Source of the DNA: Erysipelothrix tonsillarum DSM 14972
GTDB lineage: Bacteria; Bacillota_I; Bacilli_A; Erysipelotrichales; Erysipelotrichaceae
NCBI RefSeq assembly: GCF_000373785.1
Contig: NZ_KB892377.1
Location: 248,001 to 312,000 of the forward strand
Length of the DNA stretch: 64,000 nucleotides
Reading direction: 5' to 3'
The notes under the pieces are model-generated. The model ran no database searches. It was not told where the DNA came from and saw only the letters and a list, made by a program, of their open reading frames with translations. Made by a program: the position numbers and the translations under genes. Below, piece by piece: positions 35,684 through 45,163 of the stretch; positions within the stretch are counted from its first letter, which is position 1; every line of letters begins with the position of its first letter.

Positions 35684-35692
35684 TTGCCATGT
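35672..35692. repeat. ICE palindrome copy 3 (central G)
   Basis: Perfect arms, opposite orientation of the central base. It overlaps the last codons of the preceding gene and is followed by AGGAGG. Confidence 0.95.
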
Positions 35693-35703
35693 AGGAGGAT
35701 AGA

Positions 35704-36942
35704 ATGGAAAAATTGAAGAAATGGTTGGAACCAACAAAAAATAAAGTGATCGCAGGGACGGTATCAGTTCTAGTAGTTGCGATAATAGTAGTTGCTGTTG
35801 TACTTCTACAAAAACCAACACCAACGATTAAATTCAAAGACGATGCTGTGTTTGAAAAATATACTTATTTGGATCAAGAGATGATTGAATCCCAAATAGA
35901 TAAAGATAATAGTAATTACACATCATTTGAGTATGAATTTATTAAAGATGGAGAGATTGTATCATTTGATGAAATTAAAAAAGAACAAATTTCAACTTAT
36001 GTTGAAAAGAATGAACTTGAAAAACCTCAACCATCTGAGAAAGACAATACAGAGATAATGGCACTACTTGAGGCAAAAGATAAAATGCCACTTGTTCAAG
36101 ATGTCGATATAAGATTAACCGTAACGTTAGATAGTGGAAAACAATCAATGGTTGATTACACAATAAAGCCAACGGATACTGTTCCATTAGTTGTAAAAAT
36201 TGTTTATAACGATATTGAAATTAAAGATGGAGATAAAATTGTAATAGATATAAACGAAGACATCATGAACTTATTAAACTTATCAGCAACAGATATACGG
36301 TTTGGAAAAGAAATACAGATGAAGTCCATGGCGAGTTTAAATGAAAAAGATGAATATACTGAAGTTAATTTTGAATTCCAGACAACAGATGGTTTAGAAC
36401 TAACCAAACCAAGTGTTTATTTTTATACTAAAGATTTAGCAAATCTATCCGAAGCGGAAGTAAAAGAAATTAAATCACTAGGTGTTGTTAATGTTGATAC
36501 CGTTCAAGTCAAAGAAGAACTTCCAAAAACAGGTAATGACGAATCTGCAAACAACAACGGTAATACAACAAATTCAGGTAACGAAACGCCACCTGTAAAT
36601 ACGGGTAATGACTCACCATCCAACACCGGGGGTTCATCAAATAGTAATAATGAGACCCCACCAGCAAACAATGGGGGCGGATCTACTGCACTGTGCCCTA
36701 ATGGTTCAAATCCTGAGTTGCCTTGCGATGCACCGATTCACCAACATACTGCATATTCTAAAATGTTAGTTGGGTACAGTTTTGCTGAAGCTGACTCTTG
36801 GGCAGAAGATATTGCTGATGCTCGAATCTGGAATGGAGTTAAAATAGGAAGTTACGAAATTTATGAAGTTAAGAAAAACGACCACAGTTCTTACGGATAT
36901 GTAGTTTACTTTAATGACTATAATGGAAATGTAATTTTATAA
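35704..36942 (+). CDS. Membrane-anchored surface protein with internal LPKTG
   Basis: A 412-aa protein with one N-terminal membrane helix (about residues 17-38) and a large outside part. A folded region (about 45-270) is followed by LPKTG at about 276, a low-complexity Asn/Gly/Ser/Thr/Pro linker, and a C-terminal domain of about 85 residues with a CPNGSNPELPC pair of cysteines. The LPKTG is not followed by a membrane helix, so it is not a standard sorting signal. The layout parallels the lipoprotein at 41584 (short anchor, folded part, Pro-rich linker, Cys-containing tail). Function unknown; surface accessory of conjugation is plausible. Confidence 0.7.
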   Translation: MEKLKKWLEPTKNKVIAGTVSVLVVAIIVVAVVLLQKPTPTIKFKDDAVFEKYTYLDQEMIESQIDKDNSNYTSFEYEFIKDGEIVSFDEIKKEQISTYVEKNELEKPQPSEKDNTEIMALLEAKDKMPLVQDVDIRLTVTLDSGKQSMVDYTIKPTDTVPLVVKIVYNDIEIKDGDKIVIDINEDIMNLLNLSATDIRFGKEIQMKSMASLNEKDEYTEVNFEFQTTDGLELTKPSVYFYTKDLANLSEAEVKEIKSLGVVNVDTVQVKEELPKTGNDESANNNGNTTNSGNETPPVNTGNDSPSNTGGSSNSNNETPPANNGGGSTALCPNGSNPELPCDAPIHQHTAYSKMLVGYSFAEADSWAEDIADARIWNGVKIGSYEIYEVKKNDHSSYGYVVYFNDYNGNVIL

Positions 36943-36950
36943 AATCATAA

Positions 36951-36975
36951 AGAGAGGTTAAACTCTCTTTTTTTA
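36951..36975 (+). terminator. Intrinsic terminator
   Basis: AGAGAG (36951-36956) pairs with CTCTCT (36963-36968), followed by seven T. Confidence 0.85.
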
Positions 36976-36977
36976 TT

Positions 36978-36998
36978 ACATGGCAATCATTGCCATGT
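36978..36998. repeat. ICE palindrome copy 4 (central C)
   Basis: Perfect arms, directly after the T run of the previous terminator and before the GAGAGGA site of a nine-codon open frame. Confidence 0.95.
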
Positions 36999-37013
36999 AG
37001 AGAGGAAAAACTA

Positions 37014-37043
37014 ATGAAACAATATCGAGAAAGACCACCTTAA
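37014..37043 (+). CDS. Possible nine-residue leader peptide MKQYRERPP
   Basis: A very short open frame with an AGAGGA ribosome-binding site lies between palindrome copy 4 and a terminator, upstream of the 1475-aa adhesin gene. The order short frame, terminator, large gene is that of attenuation leaders. It contains Arg and Pro codons (CGA, AGA, CCA, CCT) near its end. Alternatively it is the stub of a deleted gene. Confidence 0.4.
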   Translation: MKQYRERPP

Positions 37044-37047
37044 AGAT

Positions 37048-37072
37048 AAGACAGCAGAGGCTGTCTTTTTTT
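37048..37072 (+). terminator. Terminator between the mini-frame and the large adhesin
   Basis: AGACAGC (37049-37055) pairs with GCTGTCT (37060-37066) over AGAG, followed by seven T. It lies 31 bases before the adhesin start and would have to be read through or avoided for expression from upstream. Confidence 0.85.
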
Positions 37073-37103
37073 ATGCATTAAAAATGTTTGTAAGGAGGAC
37101 AAT

Positions 37104-40100
37104 ATGAAAACAAACAGAAAAAAAATTACAGAATTAATGAACAAAATTCTAATCTCTGCACTAACCATTCTTGTTAGTGTCACGTCATTCACAGTAGATA
37201 TTAGTGCAAATGAAGAAGTCTATCGTAATGAAGACGTAATGATTAATGTTGAACGAAAACAAATAAGCGATAATACTGAAACTGAATTACTATTCAGTGT
37301 GAAGCATGACGAAAACGTACAAATTGAAGATATCAAATTAGGTGATCTTGAAGTCGAAAAAGTTGATGGCGATTTACCTAACACTTACAAATACAAATCA
37401 GTCGTTGGTATTGACGGTAATTTCAAATTTACAGTTAATTATTCAAAGACTTTATTAATCGAGACGGACGATAGTCAAAAGACAATCGAACGTAAAGATA
37501 AATTTGATTTCAATGTAATTGTTGAACCACCACTTATTGATATCGAAGAACAAAAAGAAGTAGTCGAAGTAAGTGAACCTACTCCAGTTGAACCTAAACA
37601 AGATCAACACCTGCCTAAAGAAGAGCAAAGAGTAGAACCAACAGAAGTTGAAAAGAAAACAGAACAAATTGATATTGAAGAGAATAAGAATATTAATACA
37701 GAATTCGATGGAAAAGGTCGTTCGATTTTCCAAGTTAATGGAATGATGCGAGCAGGAAATATTAGTAAATCAGACATTCCTTATAAGTACCATGTAGTAA
37801 AAATCAGTGACCCTAGTTATGAATATTATGATTATCAATATGCTAATTTATCTGTAGATGGCGAACATGCTATTTGTCTTGACCCATCCACTATGGTTAC
37901 GTCATCAAAATATGACCCAACTGCTGATTTTGACAGCCTAAGTAAGTCATTACAAAAACGACTTATCTTAATTGGAAATTATGGTTACAAGTATTTTGGA
38001 ACACAAAAACATATTCTTGCAGAAACAACTCTTGTATGGAAAGAAAAAGGATGGTCTACTAAATCTTGGAAAGATATGAGTGGAAACGTAATTGATATAA
38101 GCCAAGAGATTGCAGATATTGAAAATGCTATTTCTCACCACTATGACCGACCATCATGGAATGGTACAACTAAAAATGTGAATGTCGGTGATGTAATAGA
38201 CTTATCAGATGCTAATCTGAAAGGATTTACTGTTATAGCTGATAGCAATATTGAAATTGTTCAAAACAGTGGTTCAACTCTCAAGGTTAAACTAAAAAGT
38301 GGAACGAGTGGAGGAATTAATTTAAAGAAAAAATCTAATCTTAAAGATGGAACACCAATTATCTACAAATCTCCCAATTCTCAGGATTTATTAGTTGCCC
38401 GAGTAAAAGACCCTATCTATGCAGATATTACTCTTAAGGCTAATAAACATACTGTAGTGTTTGAAAAAGTTGATGCGGTTAATAATTCAATTAAATTGAA
38501 TGGAGCAACAATTCGTGTTTCACGTAGTAATTCAGTAGATGCAAACGGTTTTATGAATGCACCAATTCATTGGGATTACTCTACTGGAAGTAATGGATTA
38601 ACAACTGCAGATAAATTTGGTGATATTGGCAAGACTTACTACTATCAAGAAGTGAAGGCACCAAACGGCTATTTAGTAGACAAAACGATCCGTTCATTTA
38701 CTGCTCAAGGTGGTATTACAAGTACATTTACGATTCAGGACAAAAAACCTTTAGGAGAGATTGTTATTCATAAAAAAGACAATCACGGGAATGCACTTGT
38801 AAATGTGGTATTTGATATTAAGAATGCAAGTAATAGTGTTGTCGGTACTGTTACGACAGATTCCAATGGTAAAGCTAGTTTAAAACAATTACCTTTAGGC
38901 GACTATACAATTGTAGAAAAATCAGTACCAAGCGGAATCGTATTAGATAAAACGGTTTATAATGTTTCAATTAAGTATAAGGATCAAGTAACCCCTGTAG
39001 TTATTGTTACAAAGAACATTCAAAATAAATATCAACGTACTGATATTACATTAACGAAAGTTGAAAACAATTGGGATACAACATTCCCACAAAACAACGG
39101 CATCGTATTAAGTGATGCAGTAATCGAACTTTATGCTAAAACTAATATTTATGAAGGCAGTAAATTAATTTATCTTGCAGATACATTAATCGGAACTGAA
39201 ACTACAAATGCGAATGGTCAAGTAACATTCCATAATTTACCACTTGGTGACTATTATGCTAAAGAAAAAGCAGCGCCTAATGGTTATGTACTATTTAATG
39301 GTCAGTGGGATATTTTAGTTAAATATGATGGATCAAACCCAAGTGTTGAAATCATTAAAAACGGTAAAACTGTAGATAACCAAGTTATTTATGGTAAGGC
39401 AACTTTGATTAAACAAGATACAGACCGTAAATTGCTTGAAGGAGCAGTTTTTGGATTGTTTACAAAAGATGGCCAAAAACTTGCTGAACTAACAACAGAT
39501 AAGAATGGAATGATTGTAACACCGGACTTACGTTATGGTGATTACTACTTTAAAGAACTCCAAGCACCTATTGGATATATCTTAGATGAGACAGAAATTC
39601 CATTTACAGTATCGGAACATCAATCAATGCAATATATCACAGCACCAAACGAACCAATTCAAGCAAAACTACTCGTTAACAAATATGATAGCGAAACATT
39701 ATTACCACTTGCAGGAGCTGAGTTCCAAATCTTCAGTTACGATAAAAATGAGATTGTAACTGTTAAATACCAAGATGGTAAAAATGTTGTTGAAAAAGAT
39801 ACTTGGATTACAGATGAAGATGGTCAATTCTTAATTGAGGCATATTTATCCTACGGACGTTACAGTTTAATTGAAACTAAAGCACCTGAAGGATATAACT
39901 TAGTTGACCCTATTGATTTTGAAATTGACGAGAACCAAACATATCAAACGATTGAGATCATTGGTAAAGTCCTTGAAAAAGATGTTGCTAACCGACCAAT
40001 TCGCTCTGATGTTGCAGTGGCCAAAGTTGATGCAGTATCAAAAGAATACTTACCAAACTTTGAATTTAAGGCTATTAATATGACAACAAAAGAAGAGTTC

Positions 40101-41531
40101 AGTGGTATTACTGATGTAGATGGTATTGCATACTTTACTCAACTTAAATATGGACGCTATATGTTTACAGAATTTAAAGTTGATGGTGAATATTTGATTG
40201 ACCAAACACCACAGTTCTTAGATATTATTGAAGATGGTATTGTTTATGAATTAACTTTTGAAAATTACAAGCCAACAGGTGATATTGAAGTCATCAAGGT
40301 AGATTACAAAGACGGTAGTCCTGTAGCGGATGCAACATATGGATTATTTGATTTAAACGGAGATGTTGTCACAGAAGTTAAAACAAACGAAAAAGGTATT
40401 GCTAAATTTAGCGATATTGCACTAGGTGACTATGTTCTCAAAGAAACGGTCTCACCTAAAGGTTACCTCATCGATGAAACTGAATACCCAGTAAGTATTC
40501 AATATGTTAATGAAAAAACACCCGTTATTTATGTAAAACAAAACGTGGTTGAAATGAGAGAAGTTGAATTAAAAACAAGTGCATCATTCACGGAACGTGA
40601 AAAGGATGAACCAAATATCATAACAATTACAGATAAAGTAGCTTATGAAAACTTGATTATCGGTAAAGAATATCGCGTAGATGGATATCTCATGGATAAA
40701 GAAACAAATCAACCAATCTTAATTGATGGCCAACGTATCGAGGGATCTACAACCTTTACTGCAGAAAAACATGACGGTACTATTGATGTTCTCTTTACAT
40801 TCGACCAAAATAAACTATCGACAAAATCAATTGTTGTCTTTGAAGATATGTATGAAGAGGGTCAACTCATTGCAGTTCATAATGACATTAATGATATTGA
40901 TCAAACAGTTGACTTAATAACAGTAAGAATTACAAAACTAGATTCTGTTTCCAAGAAATCATTAAAAGGCGCAGAGTTTACAATGTACGATACTGAAGAT
41001 ATGGTTATCGATGTTCAAGTAAGTGATGATAGCGGTATTGCAGAATTTACAATCTTTGCGGGAGAAGTTGTTCGAATTAAAGAAACGAACGCACCTGAAG
41101 GTTATATCTTAAGTGATGAAGTAATTGAAATTGATGCATCCAAAGACATTAACGGCAATCTCTACTCAGTTGAGTACTTCAACGATATGTTACCAGTTGT
41201 CGTTTTACCTAAAGCCGGAGTAGGAATGAGCGGATCACTTTCCTTTGGTGGAGTCAGTGCACTCTTGGGTGCAATTTCACTCTTAATCTCAAAATTGAAA
41301 AAGAAGAAAGAAACAGAAGAACATTTAATCGAGACAGTAAGTTCAATTAAGCGAAAGGGTGATGTTATCACCATTGTTGATACACAAGAAGTTTGCTATT
41401 TTAAAGAAGGTATTGAACACATAACTGCAGATGATTATTCTGTAGCATTTGATTATTATGGACGTGCCATTAAATTAGTGTGTGCAAACAAGGAACTTAT
41501 TCATTATTTGTTGGAAGTATTAAAAATGTAG
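37104..41531 (+). CDS. Giant thioester/SpaA/VaFE surface protein of the ICE
   Basis: A 1475-aa surface adhesin. A signal peptide (about 1-37) is followed by a charged Glu/Pro/Lys linker and a thioester-like domain (about 225-330; ...HAICLDP... with ILAETTLVW), which in relatives binds host targets covalently. The expected Gln of the second motif is not evident. About eight SpaA-type prealbumin domains follow, recognised by GDYxxxEKxxPxGY patterns, and one VaFE domain with VVFEDMY near 1250. Such proteins are common ICE cargo in Firmicutes. At the C terminus LPKAG, a membrane helix and KLKKKK form a sorting-like signal, but about 75 more residues follow. Ribosome-binding site GGAGGA. Confidence 0.88.
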   Translation: MKTNRKKITELMNKILISALTILVSVTSFTVDISANEEVYRNEDVMINVERKQISDNTETELLFSVKHDENVQIEDIKLGDLEVEKVDGDLPNTYKYKSVVGIDGNFKFTVNYSKTLLIETDDSQKTIERKDKFDFNVIVEPPLIDIEEQKEVVEVSEPTPVEPKQDQHLPKEEQRVEPTEVEKKTEQIDIEENKNINTEFDGKGRSIFQVNGMMRAGNISKSDIPYKYHVVKISDPSYEYYDYQYANLSVDGEHAICLDPSTMVTSSKYDPTADFDSLSKSLQKRLILIGNYGYKYFGTQKHILAETTLVWKEKGWSTKSWKDMSGNVIDISQEIADIENAISHHYDRPSWNGTTKNVNVGDVIDLSDANLKGFTVIADSNIEIVQNSGSTLKVKLKSGTSGGINLKKKSNLKDGTPIIYKSPNSQDLLVARVKDPIYADITLKANKHTVVFEKVDAVNNSIKLNGATIRVSRSNSVDANGFMNAPIHWDYSTGSNGLTTADKFGDIGKTYYYQEVKAPNGYLVDKTIRSFTAQGGITSTFTIQDKKPLGEIVIHKKDNHGNALVNVVFDIKNASNSVVGTVTTDSNGKASLKQLPLGDYTIVEKSVPSGIVLDKTVYNVSIKYKDQVTPVVIVTKNIQNKYQRTDITLTKVENNWDTTFPQNNGIVLSDAVIELYAKTNIYEGSKLIYLADTLIGTETTNANGQVTFHNLPLGDYYAKEKAAPNGYVLFNGQWDILVKYDGSNPSVEIIKNGKTVDNQVIYGKATLIKQDTDRKLLEGAVFGLFTKDGQKLAELTTDKNGMIVTPDLRYGDYYFKELQAPIGYILDETEIPFTVSEHQSMQYITAPNEPIQAKLLVNKYDSETLLPLAGAEFQIFSYDKNEIVTVKYQDGKNVVEKDTWITDEDGQFLIEAYLSYGRYSLIETKAPEGYNLVDPIDFEIDENQTYQTIEIIGKVLEKDVANRPIRSDVAVAKVDAVSKEYLPNFEFKAINMTTKEEFSGITDVDGIAYFTQLKYGRYMFTEFKVDGEYLIDQTPQFLDIIEDGIVYELTFENYKPTGDIEVIKVDYKDGSPVADATYGLFDLNGDVVTEVKTNEKGIAKFSDIALGDYVLKETVSPKGYLIDETEYPVSIQYVNEKTPVIYVKQNVVEMREVELKTSASFTEREKDEPNIITITDKVAYENLIIGKEYRVDGYLMDKETNQPILIDGQRIEGSTTFTAEKHDGTIDVLFTFDQNKLSTKSIVVFEDMYEEGQLIAVHNDINDIDQTVDLITVRITKLDSVSKKSLKGAEFTMYDTEDMVIDVQVSDDSGIAEFTIFAGEVVRIKETNAPEGYILSDEVIEIDASKDINGNLYSVEYFNDMLPVVVLPKAGVGMSGSLSFGGVSALLGAISLLISKLKKKKETEEHLIETVSSIKRKGDVITIVDTQEVCYFKEGIEHITADDYSVAFDYYGRAIKLVCANKELIHYLLEVLKM

Positions 41532-41532
41532 G

Positions 41533-41578
41533 ACAACATGGCAATCATTGCCATGTTGTTTTATTTAGAAAAGAGGTG
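41533..41578. repeat. 46-bp duplicated initiation module, copy 1
   Basis: This stretch, containing palindrome 5 and the ribosome-binding site AAAGAGGTG, is identical except for the palindrome's central base to 50203-50248 in front of the relaxase gene. A local duplication or gene conversion placed the same initiation region before two different genes. Confidence 0.9.
41536..41556. repeat. ICE palindrome copy 5 (central C)
   Basis: Perfect arms, extended here to a 27-bp palindrome by ACA and TGT on the outside. It lies 4 bases after the stop codon of the large adhesin. Confidence 0.95.
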
Positions 41579-41583
41579 CCCAT

Positions 41584-42447
41584 ATTAAAAAGAAAATTAT
41601 CATAATTGCGATTTCATTATTATTCCTTACCGGATGTAGTTGGAATCCATTTGAACAAGAGCCAAAACTAGAATTCAAAGACAATCCAGTATCTGCAGAA
41701 TACGGAAAAGAATTGGTTCTTACAGATTTAATCAAAAGTTCTAAGTATGATGAAATATTTGTAAGTGAATATGATCCATTAAAATTAGGGGAACAATCCA
41801 TTGTCTATAAACTTATTAGAAATGGTAAAGAAAAAGAGTTTACATTAGTCATTAATAACGTTGATACACATCAACCACATTTTACAAAAACCACGGATGA
41901 AATACTAATCATGGAAGGGAGCACATTTGATATTAAAAACTATTTTGAAGCAATTCACGACGTGGATGGGAAACTAGAAATAACACTTAAGGAAAAGGCA
42001 GATAAATATAAACCTGGTGTTTATGTCATGACTGCAGAAGCCGAAACGAAAAACGGAAATAAAATTGGTACTAATTTCACCTTAGCTGTGAAGAGTAAAG
42101 AAGAATATGAAAAAATCGTTGCCAATGTGACACCTAAACCAGTAGAAGAACCTGCAGATAAAAACGAAGGGAATCAATCGGGAGCGGGGAGTACAACTGA
42201 GAAACCTGTCATAGTTCAAGAGACACCTCAAGCCAAACCTGAAGAAAGACCTCAAGCCATTCCAAAATCAGAAAGACGCTTATATTTATTTAGTGATGGT
42301 TACAATGTTCAAACTGCACCCAGTGCTTGTACCAGTGATTTAAGTGCTGCTTACAGTAATGGATGGGGTGGTTCGTGTCTGCCTTACTATGGTGACAACC
42401 ATGAATTTGCGGATCCCATTGGAATGGAACTCAATATCTTTGATTAA
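41584..42447 (+). CDS. Lipoprotein of the ICE, probably started at ATT
   Basis: The frame encodes a lipoprotein signal peptide IKKKIIIIAISLLFLTGCS with lipobox LTGC, then a 260-residue exported part with an Ala/Pro/Glu linker and a C-terminal segment with two cysteines (SACTSDL..GGSC). No ATG, GTG or TTG exists between the in-frame stop at 41566 and the signal peptide. ATT 41584 sits five bases after GAGGTG, the same spacing as the ATG of the relaxase gene behind the identical 46-bp module. So I place the start at ATT (287 aa). Using TTG 41713 instead would remove the signal peptide. A role at the cell surface during conjugation is plausible. Confidence 0.7.
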   Translation: MKKKIIIIAISLLFLTGCSWNPFEQEPKLEFKDNPVSAEYGKELVLTDLIKSSKYDEIFVSEYDPLKLGEQSIVYKLIRNGKEKEFTLVINNVDTHQPHFTKTTDEILIMEGSTFDIKNYFEAIHDVDGKLEITLKEKADKYKPGVYVMTAEAETKNGNKIGTNFTLAVKSKEEYEKIVANVTPKPVEEPADKNEGNQSGAGSTTEKPVIVQETPQAKPEERPQAIPKSERRLYLFSDGYNVQTAPSACTSDLSAAYSNGWGGSCLPYYGDNHEFADPIGMELNIFD

Positions 42448-42466
42448 AATAACCTCGTAAAAAGGA

Positions 42467-42487
42467 ACATGGCAATCATTGCCATGT
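42467..42487. repeat. ICE palindrome copy 6 (central C)
   Basis: Perfect arms, located 19 bases after the lipoprotein stop and just before AAAGGAG. Confidence 0.95.
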
Positions 42488-42503
42488 AAAAGGAGTTGAT
42501 AAA

Positions 42504-42587
42504 ATGAGTCAAACAAATAAATCGAATTTTACTGAATTACTAGAAAGCTTAGGGATCCTGGAAGGAGAGTTAGATACTGATGACTGA
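42504..42587 (+). CDS. 27-residue small protein coupled to the ArdC-TOPRIM gene
   Basis: ATG 42504 behind AAAGGAG encodes MSQTNKSNFTELLESLGILE..., an acidic amphipathic helix. Its stop overlaps the start of the next gene by 8 bp, and the GGAAGGAGAG site of that gene lies within it. It is therefore either a small functional protein or a coupling leader for the 849-aa protein. Confidence 0.55.
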   Translation: MSQTNKSNFTELLESLGILEGELDTDD

Positions 42588-45129
42588 GAAGAATAAGACG
42601 ACATATAATGCCCGTCAAGAGTTTGCAAAACGTGTTCAACAATCTATCCTTGATGCACTTGAAGAAGAACGTATCCCTTGGGAATCACCGGTTACTAAAA
42701 ACTTTATGGTTCCCATTAATGCTATTACCAATAAGCAATACCACAATGTTAATGAAATGTTCTTAACAATGAATGCAACCTTGAACGGATATAACGATCC
42801 AAGATGGATTACCTTTAAACAAGCAAAAGAACAAAATTGGTATATAAAAAAAGGTGCTAAATCAGTACCAATCATTTTTTCAAGTATTGTTGACAGACGC
42901 ACTCAAAAACCTGTTACGAAAGAAATGACGGAAAAAATGACTCAAGAAGAACTTACAGAACTTAAAGCGAATACGTATATTAAATCAAGAATGTATCATG
43001 TTTTTAATGCTGAACAAGTTTCGGGGATCCCAAAACTTGAAGCACATCAAAAGATACAACCCATCTATAAACAAGAAACAATCGAAAAAATATTGAAAGA
43101 CTTATCAAAAAATTTAGATGTGAACATTAATTATCAGAATGTACCGAATGCATATTACAACTTAGTGGCAGATGATATCACAACGCCACCAATGGATCAC
43201 TATTCATCGTATGAAAAATATGCATCAACATTGCTTCATGAGTTTGTTCATGCCACAGGACACGAGAAACGGCTTAACCGTACCATGGTTGGAAACATGG
43301 AGAGTAAAGAATATGCAACTGAAGAATTAGTAGCTGAACTATCAGCTACCTATTTATCGGCATACATCGGTATTGAAAAAGAACTCAGTCAGTATGAAAA
43401 CCATAAAGCATATTGCCAGAGTTGGTATCAACGGATTAAGGACAATCCCGATTTATTGATCACTGCTCTTGCGCATTCTGCAAAGGCACAAAGTTACATC
43501 ATTGAACAAGGCGGTATTGAATTAATACAACCAAAACCAAAACTTGAACTTAATACGGATACGCTAAAGGCCACCGTACAAATTGAAGATTATGCAGTGG
43601 ATGTTTTAGGTCTTACACTGGTTCAAGAAGGGAATCATAAGTCTTTTAAAGAACATGATAGTTGTATTGTTTATCCAGATAATTCGTTCTATCGTTTCTC
43701 ACGCAATGTTGGTGGAAGTATTTTAGATTTTGTGATGCATTTTGAAGAAGTCGATTTAAAGACGGCTATCGATCGAGTTAAAAAGTATTGTCTTGATAAT
43801 AAGCTGGAATTACAAGATGGAACTATCCAGGGTGAGGGTAAACAACAAGTTCGTAAAAAAGCACAGCTCGAACTTCCAGAACCTTCAGACAACAATGACA
43901 AAATTATTAAGTATCTTACGGAGGAACGTGGACTGAGCCTTGCACTTGTTGAGAGTCTTATTGATTCCAAAAATTTATACCAGGATAAAAAAGCTAATTG
44001 TGTATTTGTTAGTTATGAAAATGGATTGGCTACTTATGGTATGAAACGTGGAACGTATGGAGACTTTAAAGGGGATGTTAAAGGAAGTGTAGCCTCTAAT
44101 GGATTTATTTTAGATAATGATGCAACACAAACAATCTTTACAGAAGGAATCATTGATGCTCTTAGTTTGATGGAAATGCTAGAGGATCCGGATACCTATA
44201 ACTACGTTAGTGTGAATGGTGTTGGTAAATGGCACGATGTGTTCACACACTATATTGAAACGTTATCGAAGTCACAGAAAGATATCGATACCTTTATTAT
44301 CGCATTTGATAATGATGAAGCAGGACAAATTGCGACCGAACAAATGACTGATTATCTGGAAGTACGTTATCCATTGTACAAGGTAGAGGTTTTAACATCT
44401 GAATTAAAAGATTTTAATAAAGATCTCATGGATGATAAACGCATAGAAACACTTGAACCAACACTTGAGTCCTTTGCATTAAGAGAACCTCAAGAACCTA
44501 ATCCAAAATATATGTCGTTAACAATCAACAATGCACATTGTTTAAAAACATTTATTGAAGATAACCAAACAAAAAAAATATATACATTCCCAAAAGGGAG
44601 TCAGTATAACAAATATATCTTTACTGTAAATGCAGAACAAATTATGAACATGGATGTTAATCGAAATACAGTGACACTTCAATTTAATGAAAATGAACCA
44701 ATTGCTGTTACTAAAGGAAAACGAATGGAGGGTGTGTACAAAGTCCTGGACGAACAATATATCAATGCACATGAATTACTCAGTGCTTATCGACAACTTG
44801 ACTATGAGCCTGAGTCAAAACAGCATGTAAGGCTTTCTAAGAACGACATAAAAGCGTTTAGAGAGGCAATAGAAAAAAACAAGGAAATTATGCGGACTCA
44901 GATAATTAAAGACACTGACATGCTATTAAATGGCGAAGGTCACTATCTTGTTGACCGGTCATTAATCGTCGATTTGCAGAAACAAGCAATGGACTTAAAT
45001 AATGATGGTATTGAAAATGCTATTAAGAATATTGAAGACCAAATGCTAGAACGGAAAAACGGACTGGAAATGAACAACAAAGCGTTAAACCTAAGTAATG
45101 AAAAAGAACCGGAACTTGAAATAAGTTAA
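42580..45129 (+). CDS. ArdC-like antirestriction / zincin / TOPRIM fusion protein
   Basis: An 849-aa multidomain ICE protein. Residues about 1-120 match the ArdC/LtrC-type single-strand DNA-binding domain (PWESPVTKNFMVPINAITNKQYHNVN). A zincin metallopeptidase motif LLHEFVHATGHEKRL follows at about 220. The middle (about 330-420) is a DUF3991/CHC2-like region, then a TOPRIM domain with FTEGIIDALSLME (about 525) and IIAFDNDEAGQIA (about 570). The C terminus is a helical region. Such proteins are carried by conjugative elements, where they may protect incoming single strands or act in priming. The last base of its stop codon begins palindrome 7. Confidence 0.85.
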   Translation: MTEKNKTTYNARQEFAKRVQQSILDALEEERIPWESPVTKNFMVPINAITNKQYHNVNEMFLTMNATLNGYNDPRWITFKQAKEQNWYIKKGAKSVPIIFSSIVDRRTQKPVTKEMTEKMTQEELTELKANTYIKSRMYHVFNAEQVSGIPKLEAHQKIQPIYKQETIEKILKDLSKNLDVNINYQNVPNAYYNLVADDITTPPMDHYSSYEKYASTLLHEFVHATGHEKRLNRTMVGNMESKEYATEELVAELSATYLSAYIGIEKELSQYENHKAYCQSWYQRIKDNPDLLITALAHSAKAQSYIIEQGGIELIQPKPKLELNTDTLKATVQIEDYAVDVLGLTLVQEGNHKSFKEHDSCIVYPDNSFYRFSRNVGGSILDFVMHFEEVDLKTAIDRVKKYCLDNKLELQDGTIQGEGKQQVRKKAQLELPEPSDNNDKIIKYLTEERGLSLALVESLIDSKNLYQDKKANCVFVSYENGLATYGMKRGTYGDFKGDVKGSVASNGFILDNDATQTIFTEGIIDALSLMEMLEDPDTYNYVSVNGVGKWHDVFTHYIETLSKSQKDIDTFIIAFDNDEAGQIATEQMTDYLEVRYPLYKVEVLTSELKDFNKDLMDDKRIETLEPTLESFALREPQEPNPKYMSLTINNAHCLKTFIEDNQTKKIYTFPKGSQYNKYIFTVNAEQIMNMDVNRNTVTLQFNENEPIAVTKGKRMEGVYKVLDEQYINAHELLSAYRQLDYEPESKQHVRLSKNDIKAFREAIEKNKEIMRTQIIKDTDMLLNGEGHYLVDRSLIVDLQKQAMDLNNDGIENAIKNIEDQMLERKNGLEMNNKALNLSNEKEPELEIS

Positions 45130-45149
45130 CATGGCAATCATTGCCATGT
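45129..45149. repeat. ICE palindrome copy 7 (central C)
   Basis: Perfect arms. Its first base is the last base of the preceding TAA, and GAAAGGAG follows. Confidence 0.95.
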
Positions 45150-45163
45150 AGAAAGGAGCGTTG

